From assembly GCF_900141845.1 (NCBI RefSeq), contig NZ_FQZB01000014.1, positions 124,001 through 188,000 of the forward strand: a DNA stretch of 64,000 nt, given 5' to 3'. Below, piece by piece: positions 52,501-62,822 of this stretch; the stretch's first letter is position 1; every line of letters begins with the position of its first letter. Both the position numbers and the translations under genes were made by a program. The notes under the pieces are model-generated. The model saw only the letters and a list, made by a program, of their open reading frames with translations. It was not told the origin of the DNA and made no database searches. The DNA is from Clostridium cavendishii DSM 21758. Its GTDB lineage: Bacteria; Bacillota; Clostridia; Clostridiales; Clostridiaceae.

Positions 52501-55500
52501 TTATACTTTTACTAAAACATCATATTTTTCATTTGTTCCATAAGGAATGTATTCTCCTTCAAAAGGTACTCCATCTAAATATATCTCTTTTTTAGTACCT
52601 TTATAGCTGTTCTCAACTTTTATATTATATTCTGCTCCTTTATACTTATAATTTATTTCAAACCCTTCCCAAGAATTTGGAATACATGGAGTTACATTAA
52701 AACCTTTTCCATAATGAGTTCTAAGTCCTAATATATCTTCTATTCCGACTTTATAGAACCATCCAGCTGCTCCGGTGTACCAACTCCACCCACCTCTTCC
52801 AGCATGAGGTTCTTTTATATAAACATCGGCTGCTATTACATAAGGTTCAACCTTATATTTTTTTGCCTGTAACTCTGAACTTGTATGGTTTATAGGATTT
52901 ATCATATTGTAATACTTCAAAGCCTTATCGCCTAAACCCAGTTTTGCAAATGCCATGATAACCCATACCGCTGCATGTGTATATTGACCTCCATTTTCCC
53001 TAACGCCAGGAACATAACCTTTTATATATCCTGGTTCTAACTTTGAGTTATTGAAAGGAGGTGCTAATAATAAAATAAGACCTAAATCTTCTTTTACTAG
53101 ATTTGTTTCAACTGCCTCCATAGCTTCTTTTACTCTTGAAGGCTTACCTGCACCAGATATGATAGACCAACTTTGAGATAATGAGTCTATTGAGCATTCA
53201 TCGTTTTGAACTGACCCAAGAGGTGTTCCATCATCAAAATATGCTCTTCTATACCATCCTCCATCCCAAGCATTCTTCTCTAAATTTTCTTGCAAAAATA
53301 CTTGTAGTTCTTCATATTTTTCTAAACTTTCCTTATCTTCTTTGTAACTACAAATCGATTTAAACTTCTCTAAAATATCATATAAGAACCAACCAAGCCA
53401 TACACTTTCACCCTTACCTTCATTTCCTACTGTACTCATACCATCATTCCAATCTCCACTCCCCATTAGAGGAATGTTATGAATACCAAAGTTCAAACCC
53501 TTATTTAATGCCCTTATGCAGTGATCGTAAATAGTACCATCTTCTCTAGTTTCATCAACTATTGTGTATCTTTCATCTTCTCCATCCTCTAAAGGTGAAT
53601 CTTTTAAATAAGGCATTCTTTCTTCCAAGATACTATAATCTCCAGTCCTTCTTATATATTCTCCTACTGCATATGGCATCCATAATAAGTCATCTGAAAA
53701 TCTAGTTCTTATTCCACTATTTACAACAGGATGCCACCAATGTTGTACATCCCCCTCTTCATATTGTCTCGCCGCATTTGTTAAAATCTGACTTCTTGTA
53801 AATTCGCTATTAAGCAATCCTAATGATAATGAATCCTGAAGTTGATCTCTAAATCCATAGGCTCCTCCAGATTGATAGAACGCTGTTCTTGACCAAAATC
53901 TGCAACTTAGATTTTGATACATAAGCCAACCATTAAGCATATGATCCATAGATTTGTCTGGAGTCTTAACCTTTATACTTCCTAAGAAATCATTCCAGTA
54001 TTTCTTAGTTCTTTTTAACTCCTCTTCTATATAATTTATATCATTGCTGTTTTGTATTATTTGCTTTATCTTATCTAGATTTTCATTCTGACCTAAAACT
54101 ACGACTATAGTTTTAGTTTCACCCTTTTTTAACTTAATTTTTGTAGCTGTAGCTAAACATGATGGGATTCCTCCACCTGATACATTAGAAAGTTCATCTT
54201 CATTTAAAGCTAATGGATAATTCACTGTATTTTCTCTACCCAAAAACTCTAATCTGTCACCTGTGAAACTTTCATTTTCTCCACCTACTATTTTTAGGTA
54301 AGCTTTACCTTTTCCAAAGAATTTACTATATGGATTATGTCCCCAGATGAATTTTTCCTCATTTTCTATATGAGTACTTATATAGCTTTCACTATGCTCT
54401 TTAACTACTCCAAGTACAAGGTCTGCATAATAAAATGCTGTTAACTCTCTTTCTTCATCTAATAGATTTTCTAATTTCACTATGTAATATTTAACAGACT
54501 CATCCATAGGACAAAAACATGTTAAATCACCCTTTATCCCGTCTACTTTATGAGTAAAATTTGAATAACCAAAACCATGTTCTATAATATATTCTCCATT
54601 ATCTCTTAATGGTTTTGGAGTTATTGAAAAACTCTTTTTCTGTTTGTCATCCCTTATATATAGTGCTTCTCCTAAAGTATCTCTAATCCAATCATTGCTC
54701 CATGAAGTTATTTTATTCTCCCTCGAATTTCCCTGCCAAGTATATGAAGCTCCTGATTCAGATATATGAAAACCAAAATTATTATTTGATATTACATTTA
54801 CCCAAGGTGCCGGTGTTTGCTCACCATCTCTTAATATTATTTTGTAAGTATTATCTTTAGTAAAACCACCATATCCATTGAAGTAATCCAATTCTTGTTT
54901 TATAGAATCAAATTCATATGTATTAAATTCTGAATTACTAGCCTCATTAATTATACTCTGCTCATCTACATGACTTCTTTTGTTTCTATTAGCTGAAGTT
55001 TCATTAAAGGTTTTTTTGCTAATCTTATTCTTATCTTTAAGCTCCTTATGTCTATCTGAAACATCAAAATCTTCATCAGAATCTTTATTTAATTTAATTC
55101 CACTTTGTTCTAAAAGACTTCCATTTTCAGCATAGAATACTAATCTTGATATAGCTATAATAAAGTCTCTTATCTCAGCAGACATAGTTGTCTTTGAGTG
55201 AAGAAAAATACCACCCGGCTTATTCCAATTTTCTCTATCTAATGACCCATTTATAACTTCAGTAATTCCACCTTGTACTGGATTATGGTAAGAGGTTTCC
55301 TCATCATTATAAATAACTAGATCATATTTTATACCTTTATTTCTAAGGTAAACATGAAGCGAAATAAGATTCCTTACTAAATCAATATTTTCAACAGAAT
55401 CGATTAAAAGTAATACTATAGGTAAATCCCCTGATATTCCATAACTCCATAAATCACACTGATGCTTATTTATCTCCTCTATATATGAGCTTCTTTCTTT

Positions 55501-58500
55501 TCTAAGAGGACTTAAAAATAATATATTTGATGCTATAGATTGATATAGATTGGCTTGGAAGGTCTTTATCCCCATATATTTCAACTCTATTAAAGTCCTT
55601 TCCTTGCTTCCTTTAAATACACTATCTATATATGTTTCATGTTTTGCTTTATTTGCTATACTAACAGCCTCTTCTCTATCATCAGCTATACCTGTTATAA
55701 AACTTACAGTAACTTTACTCTCTGCTGGTATATTTACTCTAGCCCTTAAAGCTATTATTGGATCTAATACTATTCCTTGAGTATTTTGAAGGGTAGCATC
55801 ATTATCCATAGCTCTTGGATTTATTAAATCTCTGTTTCTACCAATAAAGTTAACTCTTGATGTTTCATAACTTAAAGAGCCAACTAACTCACCCTCTATA
55901 AATGCAGTTTGAAATACAAATGGTTTCTTTTGACCTTTAGCTCTTGGTCTCCTATTTGCAAGTATTACTTTATTGTGTTCATCATATTCAGTTATTATAA
56001 ATAAATTTGAGAATGTTGGATGAACCACATCTGAACTATAAGTAGCAAGAGTTACCTCCATATAACTTGTTAGTTCTAAACATCTATTACTTGAACTATT
56101 ATTTTTTAAAGTTAGCTTTCTTACCTCTAAATTATCTTCATCACTAACCCCTATTTCCGTAGTGGTTTCTATATTTCCATCTTTTCTATAGAACTCTCCT
56201 TTATTTAATACAAACTTAACATCTTCTTCATCAGGAGTTACTCTAGTAGGTTCAAAAGTATTGCTCCAATATTCATTTGAATTTAAATTCTTTATATATA
56301 TGAAATTTCCATAACCCTCTTGAACTACGTCTTCCCTCCACCTGTAAATCATCATCTCATCCTTTTTAGAATATCCACATCCTGAATTTGTTAATACTGT
56401 TGAATATACTCCATTAGATAATGCAAGGACATTAGGACTTTCAGTTATGAAAGGATAGTTTCTTTCAAACATAACATCAGTTTGTGGCTTCTTTTCTGGA
56501 AGATCTATTTGGTTTTCTCTTGAGAATGTTATTTCTCTCTTAGTCCTTTCTTGAAGTAAAACTTCATAAGCCTTTACTTCTACAATAGAGTGAAACCTTT
56601 TTTGAAGTATATTATCATTTAAAAAATTATCTAATGCCATAAATGACATACCTTCATGATGTACCATAAAACATTCTACTACAGCCTTATCTTTTCCCTT
56701 TGGTATACGCTCTTCTGTAAAGTCTATAGCCTCATAAAAACCATATCTCCCCAACATACCCATCTTCTTAAATTCTTTTAGGTTGCCTATTACATCATTT
56801 GGCGCAAAACTAAGCGCCATAACAGAAGCATATGGTGCTACTACAAGTTCATCAACAAGACCTCTTTTTAATCCTATACCTGGTATACCAAAAGCCTTAT
56901 ATTGATAATTCATAGATATATCAAAATGATAAAAGGCTGATTCTGATATTCCCCAAGGAATTTTTCTCTTTTCAGCATAATTCTTTTGAGCTTTTATTAC
57001 TGATCTATAAGTTGTATCTAATAATGTATTTTTATAACTCTTCATAATAAGTGGTGGCATAAAATATTCAAACATAGTACCGCTCCAAGATACTAAGCTA
57101 TTTAATGAAAATGTATTAGTCATTGCCCTTCCAAGCTTAAACCAATGATCTTTGTTTATATCACCTTTTGCTATTGATACAAATGAAGCTGTTCTAGCCT
57201 CTGACGCTAATAAATCATAATAACTATTTCCTAATGTATCATTTTCCATATCATACCCTATAGAAAATAGTTCCATATCCTCATTGTATAGAACTGTGAA
57301 ATCAGTTTCTTTTACCATCAAATCTAATCTATTTATAAGTAAATTTATTTCTTTATTTAATTCCTCTATCTCATATACCTTAAGTTCTTTATCTTTATAT
57401 CTATTGACTTGTAATAACTTATTTTCACATTCTTTTTTTAGCTTATTAGTCCAATAGATATTTTCTTTTTCATAATTTTCTTCTATACTTTTTATTTTTT
57501 CTAATATTGAATTTAAAATATTTATAGTTACTACATCTTCATCGGTTTCATTTATTTTTGTTCTTTCATCTTCAAAAAACTCTTGATTAAGCTCTTCTTT
57601 AACTAAATCTAAAGTATCTAGTAATGCTACATAGTTTTTCTTTGATCTTATATTACTTTTTAATGAGTCTCTTAAAGCTTCTCTTATAACCCAAAGGTAA
57701 CTTACTAAATTGCCACTATCAACTGTAGACACATACCTTGGATGTAATGGATTTTTAGTTTTTGTATCATACCAATTTAATAAATGTCCATGATATTTTT
57801 GAAGACTATCTATACTGTCTAATTCTTGTTTTAATCTTTCTATTACCTCTGAAATGTGAATATAACCTAAATCATAAGCAACTATATTTGACATAAGCCC
57901 CATCCCAATGTTAGTAGGTGATGTTCTGCATGCTAACCCATTATTAGGATTACTTTGATAGTTATCTGCTGCTAAATAATTATTTTCTTTATTAACAAAG
58001 TCTTCATAATAAGCCCATGTTCTTCTAGATATATTTCTTATAAAGTTTATATCATCTTTTTCTATAACTATAGTCTCTTGCTGTATAGGTTTTGATATCT
58101 CATTTGCTATAAATGGACTAAATATCCAAAGTAAACTTATTGGAATATTTATTATTCCAAGCTCTAATCCTTTAACAAAACTTATTATAAGTAGTCCCAA
58201 GCCAATTACTGATCCAACCCACATAAATCTAATATAAGAAGAAAGACCAGGCTTATGACTTTTTTCAACTTCTTCAGCAGTTTTCCATTTCAGCATATTC
58301 CTTTTGGATATGATTAACCTATAAAGTGTAGTAAAAATTGCATCTAACATATCTTTACATTGATTTGGTATAAAACTTATTATGTAAAATATCTGTCTCA
58401 ATGTTTTGAAACTACCTATAAATATGTTTTTAGGAGTTACTACTAAATCTGTAATGTTAAACAATATTGGTATTGCTACAGCAACTAAAGCTATAAAGCT

Positions 58501-60879
58501 TAAATTAAGTACATTCGAATATACCATAGCAAATACATACATACATATAACTATAGATGGTGCTAATAGGCTTCTTCTCAGGTTATCAAATATCTTCCAT
58601 TTAGATAAAGTATTTAAATCCTTACTATTAATCCAAGGTAGTAATTGCCAATCCCCTCTTACCCATCTATGTAATCTCTCTGCACTTGCCTTATAAAAAG
58701 CTGGATATCCATCTATAAGCTCAATATCAGTAACCAATGCACATCTTGTATACGCTCCTTCTAATAAATCATGACTCAAAACCCTATTCTCTGGTATTTT
58801 ATCTTTTAATGTATTATAGAATAAATCTATATCTATAATTCCTTTACCTGTAAATATACCTTCTCCAAATAAGTCTTGATATGTATCTGAAACTGCAGTA
58901 GTGTAAATATCTATTCCTGTCTCACCTGAAAACACTTTTGAAAATAATGTTTTATTTTTAGCTTCAACATCTACGCTTATCTTAGGCTGCATTATACCAT
59001 AACCTCTTATAACCTTACCCTGTTTATCCATAACCCCTCTATTTAAAATATGCCCCATTGCCCCGATGAGTCTCTTACCTGTATCTAAGCTTAATCTTGT
59101 ATCTTCATCTAAAGTTATTATGTATTTTGCATCTTTTAAATTTTCTATGGAGTAACTCTTTATGTTATAACTATTCATTTCTCCCTTAAGTAGAGCCATA
59201 AACTCCATTAACTTACCTCTTTTTCTCTCCCACCCCATCCAAGTATTTTCACTTTCATTAAATTTTCTTACCCTATTAAAAAAATAAAAATGTGGATTTC
59301 TACTGTAGCCATACTTTTCATTTAAGCGTTCCGCTTCTTTTATTCCTCTTCTATTGATAACTTCATCTAATAGATTTTTTTCAACATCACTATCTTTAAA
59401 ATCTGCTAAAATAGCAAAATAAATGTTTTGATCTTTATTACTTATATAATAAGTTTCCAACTTCTCCATTAGGTTAACTACCTTAGTTTCATTTTGAACC
59501 ATAGCTGGAATAACTACTATAGTTTTATTTTCTTTTCCTATCCCCTTGCTTAAATCTAACTTTGGAATAAAGCTAGGTTTTATGAGTTTACCTGTGCTCC
59601 AATTGACAAGGGCTGTAACAGCTTCACTTATTGGTACAAATAATATAAGAGCTAAAAGCACCCACTTCCACCACGCTATAGGCCCATTTATACCATATAT
59701 CCAAAAGCCTATAATAGCTTCTACAAATAATGTAGCTAGCAAAATCAGAGTTATATAAAGGCCTGCATCAACATTACTAGTAAAAAACTTATCTTTCCTT
59801 GAAAGAGCCCCAAAACTCTTCTTAATTTCATCTACACCATCATCTATAATGTAATATCCAACATGGGATTTATATTCTTCATCCTTAAGTCCCTTGCTTA
59901 AAGTACATAATGATAATATTTTCTTGGTAAGCTCTACTTCACTTATATTTATTCTTTTTGCAAGAACTTCTATATTATGTCTATAATGATCCTTAGTTTC
60001 AAAATCCATTTTATTATAAATGCCACTAGGATCTTCCTTCAAAAGTTTTTCTACCTTTGATATTTTCGCAAAAACAAATTTCCACTCACAACTTGAAATA
60101 GTCCTTAAAGATGTTATATACCTTCCTATAGAAACTTGGAGTTTTCCTTCATGTTTGTGTTCCAAATATACCGCATCTTTTATCCCTTCTGCATCAACTT
60201 TTGATGTTATCCATTCATAAATAGATTCATCATTTACAGAATTATCTCTAAGTAATCTTATTAATTTTTCAACTATTTCTGGAGAGAGTTTCTCATAAGT
60301 TGAATTAAGGCTACTAATTACTTCGTCTAATGTATTTTTTTTACTATGATAAGCTTCTATTAATATATCAGCTATTTTATCTGCTTTCTTTTTTTCTCCT
60401 TGTATATATCCAAGTTTCTCACATATTATTGATAGTTTTTCTATAATATTAATTCTAAGCATTAATGGTAATGCCCATAACTCGCCTAAAGTTAGTTCAT
60501 CTCCATTTTTATAATTATTTATAAATATTATAAGTTTTTCTATATCTACCTTACCTTCATTAATCTCTATATATTCATGAGCTAAGCTGTAAATTCTAGG
60601 CCAAGAAATTTGATTTTCATCTTTATTTGAAGTTTTAACTACAACTTCTGCTAATGGCAAATTTTCAAAGTAGCTATAAGGCATATTCTTCTTTATAGTC
60701 TTATATTCCTTTTCTATTAAATATATATTATCTAATAACCATTCAGCGGCTGTTACTACTTCAAATCTATCTCTTGCCTCACTATTTATAAACTCATAAT
60801 TGTTGAGTATTTTTTCATAACTAAAGTTTAAAGCTTTTAATACTATCTTTCTTGAGTTTATTGATTGCCTTACACTCAT
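52501..60879 (-). CDS. ndvB: Cyclic beta-1,2-glucan synthase (GT84-GH94)
   Basis: 2792 residues, the family's giant size. N-terminal helical region (1-400), membrane segments near 375-430, a GT84 domain with TLDEDTRLS (about 590), SHDLLEGAY and RLHRWVRGDWQLLPW, further membrane helices (about 790-960), a glycoamylase-like domain (LACRTSPTNIGMGLMSNIVA) and C-terminal GH94 phosphorylase modules with TSWSNDWIRDTLGEA, YGFRDQLQDSL and the acid Asp in GSGDWNDGM (about 2479). In Rhizobium and Brucella it elongates, trims and closes cyclic glucans; in a Gram-positive a linear or cyclic beta-1,2-glucan is likely. Intact single frame; stands alone. Confidence 0.93.
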   Translation of the reverse strand: MSVRQSINSRKIVLKALNFSYEKILNNYEFINSEARDRFEVVTAAEWLLDNIYLIEKEYKTIKKNMPYSYFENLPLAEVVVKTSNKDENQISWPRIYSLAHEYIEINEGKVDIEKLIIFINNYKNGDELTLGELWALPLMLRINIIEKLSIICEKLGYIQGEKKKADKIADILIEAYHSKKNTLDEVISSLNSTYEKLSPEIVEKLIRLLRDNSVNDESIYEWITSKVDAEGIKDAVYLEHKHEGKLQVSIGRYITSLRTISSCEWKFVFAKISKVEKLLKEDPSGIYNKMDFETKDHYRHNIEVLAKRINISEVELTKKILSLCTLSKGLKDEEYKSHVGYYIIDDGVDEIKKSFGALSRKDKFFTSNVDAGLYITLILLATLFVEAIIGFWIYGINGPIAWWKWVLLALILFVPISEAVTALVNWSTGKLIKPSFIPKLDLSKGIGKENKTIVVIPAMVQNETKVVNLMEKLETYYISNKDQNIYFAILADFKDSDVEKNLLDEVINRRGIKEAERLNEKYGYSRNPHFYFFNRVRKFNESENTWMGWERKRGKLMEFMALLKGEMNSYNIKSYSIENLKDAKYIITLDEDTRLSLDTGKRLIGAMGHILNRGVMDKQGKVIRGYGIMQPKISVDVEAKNKTLFSKVFSGETGIDIYTTAVSDTYQDLFGEGIFTGKGIIDIDLFYNTLKDKIPENRVLSHDLLEGAYTRCALVTDIELIDGYPAFYKASAERLHRWVRGDWQLLPWINSKDLNTLSKWKIFDNLRRSLLAPSIVICMYVFAMVYSNVLNLSFIALVAVAIPILFNITDLVVTPKNIFIGSFKTLRQIFYIISFIPNQCKDMLDAIFTTLYRLIISKRNMLKWKTAEEVEKSHKPGLSSYIRFMWVGSVIGLGLLIISFVKGLELGIINIPISLLWIFSPFIANEISKPIQQETIVIEKDDINFIRNISRRTWAYYEDFVNKENNYLAADNYQSNPNNGLACRTSPTNIGMGLMSNIVAYDLGYIHISEVIERLKQELDSIDSLQKYHGHLLNWYDTKTKNPLHPRYVSTVDSGNLVSYLWVIREALRDSLKSNIRSKKNYVALLDTLDLVKEELNQEFFEDERTKINETDEDVVTINILNSILEKIKSIEENYEKENIYWTNKLKKECENKLLQVNRYKDKELKVYEIEELNKEINLLINRLDLMVKETDFTVLYNEDMELFSIGYDMENDTLGNSYYDLLASEARTASFVSIAKGDINKDHWFKLGRAMTNTFSLNSLVSWSGTMFEYFMPPLIMKSYKNTLLDTTYRSVIKAQKNYAEKRKIPWGISESAFYHFDISMNYQYKAFGIPGIGLKRGLVDELVVAPYASVMALSFAPNDVIGNLKEFKKMGMLGRYGFYEAIDFTEERIPKGKDKAVVECFMVHHEGMSFMALDNFLNDNILQKRFHSIVEVKAYEVLLQERTKREITFSRENQIDLPEKKPQTDVMFERNYPFITESPNVLALSNGVYSTVLTNSGCGYSKKDEMMIYRWREDVVQEGYGNFIYIKNLNSNEYWSNTFEPTRVTPDEEDVKFVLNKGEFYRKDGNIETTTEIGVSDEDNLEVRKLTLKNNSSSNRCLELTSYMEVTLATYSSDVVHPTFSNLFIITEYDEHNKVILANRRPRAKGQKKPFVFQTAFIEGELVGSLSYETSRVNFIGRNRDLINPRAMDNDATLQNTQGIVLDPIIALRARVNIPAESKVTVSFITGIADDREEAVSIANKAKHETYIDSVFKGSKERTLIELKYMGIKTFQANLYQSIASNILFLSPLRKERSSYIEEINKHQCDLWSYGISGDLPIVLLLIDSVENIDLVRNLISLHVYLRNKGIKYDLVIYNDEETSYHNPVQGGITEVINGSLDRENWNKPGGIFLHSKTTMSAEIRDFIIAISRLVFYAENGSLLEQSGIKLNKDSDEDFDVSDRHKELKDKNKISKKTFNETSANRNKRSHVDEQSIINEASNSEFNTYEFDSIKQELDYFNGYGGFTKDNTYKIILRDGEQTPAPWVNVISNNNFGFHISESGASYTWQGNSRENKITSWSNDWIRDTLGEALYIRDDKQKKSFSITPKPLRDNGEYIIEHGFGYSNFTHKVDGIKGDLTCFCPMDESVKYYIVKLENLLDEERELTAFYYADLVLGVVKEHSESYISTHIENEEKFIWGHNPYSKFFGKGKAYLKIVGGENESFTGDRLEFLGRENTVNYPLALNEDELSNVSGGGIPSCLATATKIKLKKGETKTIVVVLGQNENLDKIKQIIQNSNDINYIEEELKRTKKYWNDFLGSIKVKTPDKSMDHMLNGWLMYQNLSCRFWSRTAFYQSGGAYGFRDQLQDSLSLGLLNSEFTRSQILTNAARQYEEGDVQHWWHPVVNSGIRTRFSDDLLWMPYAVGEYIRRTGDYSILEERMPYLKDSPLEDGEDERYTIVDETREDGTIYDHCIRALNKGLNFGIHNIPLMGSGDWNDGMSTVGNEGKGESVWLGWFLYDILEKFKSICSYKEDKESLEKYEELQVFLQENLEKNAWDGGWYRRAYFDDGTPLGSVQNDECSIDSLSQSWSIISGAGKPSRVKEAMEAVETNLVKEDLGLILLLAPPFNNSKLEPGYIKGYVPGVRENGGQYTHAAVWVIMAFAKLGLGDKALKYYNMINPINHTSSELQAKKYKVEPYVIAADVYIKEPHAGRGGWSWYTGAAGWFYKVGIEDILGLRTHYGKGFNVTPCIPNSWEGFEINYKYKGAEYNIKVENSYKGTKKEIYLDGVPFEGEYIPYGTNEKYDVLVKV

Positions 60880-61360
60880 CTAAGTCACCCTTCCTTAATT
60901 TTCATATACTCATGTAGCTTATTTTCCCCATAAAAGAAATTATTATTCTTTTTAGTTATAAGTGAGAATCTAAATTTTAAATTTAGTTATTCGAACCTGA
61001 GTAACTCTTAAAATTTTAATTTGCTTAGTATGAACCCACTCTGTAATAGTACTCATTTGAATATATATGGAAAGGAATTTTCTTTATTAATAAAAGTTTT
61101 TTTATCTTTCTCCTACAATATATTTTGTTATTATATGAAATTTATACTGTATCTAGTATGTAATATATTAAAAAATATTATATAAGTTTTTAATATTAAA
61201 TCTTAATTTATTAATTAAAAATATTACTGATTTATCTTCTTTTAAATGAATGTATAAATTAATTTCTGAAATTAAACTGCCATCAATAAATTTATTAACT
61301 AAGTTTGAAAATTAAATAAAGATAATAATTAATAAGTAAATATAATTCATGATATTTTAA
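60880..61360. other. Long AT-rich upstream region of the glucan synthase
   Basis: About 480 bases with no gene. It should hold the glucan synthase promoter. A short purine-rich ribosome site (AAGGAAGGGTGAC) precedes the start. I see no riboswitch or other RNA structure that I can support. Confidence 0.35.
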
Positions 61361-61407
61361 ACACAAAAAATTAAGGCTACCAAAAAACTTTCGTTTTCAG
61401 TAACCTT
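61361..61407 (-). terminator. Intrinsic terminator of the M18 aminopeptidase gene
   Basis: Minus-strand stem AAGGTTACTGAAAAC with GTTTTTTGGTAGCCTT around a GAAA tetraloop, several G-T pairs, followed by a T-run. Confidence 0.8.
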
Positions 61408-61442
61408 ACATCTATATATTCTTTTTTATTTTCACTTTCTAA

Positions 61443-62738
61443 TTATAATTTATAAAATTCTTCAAATGATTTTATAACATAATAATGATCCTTAACTGCC
61501 CCCAGCTCTCTTATTGAATGCATGCCAAGTATTGGTGTTCCCATATCTACTGACCTTATATTTAAGTGTGTTGATGATATTGGACCTATAGTTGATCCAC
61601 CTCTTAAATCTGATCTATTTACAAACTTTTGAACTGGAACATTAGCTCTTTTGCATATCTCTTCATAAACAGCTAGCGAATCACTATCTGTAGTATAACT
61701 TTGAGAAGCTGCTATTTTTATAACAGGACCTCCATTTAAAATCGGTCTTATAACAGGGTCATGTTTTTCTGAAACATTTGGATGTACTGCATGAGCTAAA
61801 TCTGCCGATATTAAAAATGACTTTGATAATGCTCTAAAGAAATCTTCTCTACCTTTTCCTTGACTTACTAATATTCTTTCTAATAAACTTGCTAAAAGAC
61901 TAGAATCTGCTCCTTGCTTTGTAGCACTCCCTACCTCTTCATTATCAAAACAAACTAATATATTAGTAGCCTTATTAACTTTAGTATTTGTTATTGCCTC
62001 TAATCCAGCATGTACCATACTTAAATCATCTAATCTTGATGAAGAGATAAATTCTTCATTAATTCCCATTAAACAACCTTTTTCATATTCATATGGGAAT
62101 AAATCAAAATCTATTATATCTTCTTCCTTTACTTTTAATTCCTCAGCTATTAACTTTAATATATAATTTTCTTTTTCTAACTTCTGACTTAATAAACCTA
62201 ATAAAGGTAGACAGTCTTTTTGCCTATTTATTTTAAAACCTTCATTTATATCCCTATTCATATGTATTGCTAAATTAGGTATTATTAATAAAGGTTTGTT
62301 TATGTTTACCAACTTCATTTCAGGAAATAGTGGATTATTAGATCTTAAAGCCACTCTTCCAGCTAAACTTAGTGGTCTATCAAACCAAGTACTTAATATC
62401 GGTCCACCATAAACTTCAGTATTTAACTTTATATATTTTCCTTCTGCTAATACTTCAGGATTAGGCTTTAATCTGAATCCTGGGGAATCAGTATGAGCTC
62501 CTATTATCTTAAACCCATCTTCTTCTATTTCTCCATCACCTATTACAAAAGCTATAATAGCTGAAGAATTTTTAGTGACAAAATATTTTCCGTTTTTCTC
62601 TAGCTTCCAAGCTTCATATTCTTGTAGCTCTTTAAAACCTTTATCTAATAATCTACTCTTTGTAGTTTCAACTGCATGAAAAGCAGTTGGGCTTTTATAT
62701 ATAAAATCTATAAGATCCCTAGCTATAGTTTTTTCCAT
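61443..62738 (-). CDS. apeB: M18-family aminopeptidase
   Basis: 431 residues. Metal and catalytic motifs: GAHTDSPGFRLKPN (first zinc His), LDDLSMVHAGLEAI (bridging Asp), CFDNEEVGSATKQGADSS (catalytic Glu and zinc Glu), ISADLAHAVHPNVSEKHDP and GTPILGMHSIRELGAVKD (last zinc His). All are intact. Cytosolic dinuclear-zinc aminopeptidase that takes acidic or neutral N-terminal residues (DNPEP/ApeB class), a tetrahedral dodecamer in relatives. Single gene between the amidase gene and its own terminator. Confidence 0.94.
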   Translation of the reverse strand: MEKTIARDLIDFIYKSPTAFHAVETTKSRLLDKGFKELQEYEAWKLEKNGKYFVTKNSSAIIAFVIGDGEIEEDGFKIIGAHTDSPGFRLKPNPEVLAEGKYIKLNTEVYGGPILSTWFDRPLSLAGRVALRSNNPLFPEMKLVNINKPLLIIPNLAIHMNRDINEGFKINRQKDCLPLLGLLSQKLEKENYILKLIAEELKVKEEDIIDFDLFPYEYEKGCLMGINEEFISSSRLDDLSMVHAGLEAITNTKVNKATNILVCFDNEEVGSATKQGADSSLLASLLERILVSQGKGREDFFRALSKSFLISADLAHAVHPNVSEKHDPVIRPILNGGPVIKIAASQSYTTDSDSLAVYEEICKRANVPVQKFVNRSDLRGGSTIGPISSTHLNIRSVDMGTPILGMHSIRELGAVKDHYYVIKSFEEFYKL

Positions 62739-62822
62739 CTCTTATTTCACCCTCTTTAGAATTTTTAATTATAAGTTCTTAAATTATTTCCTATTACCAC
62801 TAATAAAATTACAACATATAGA

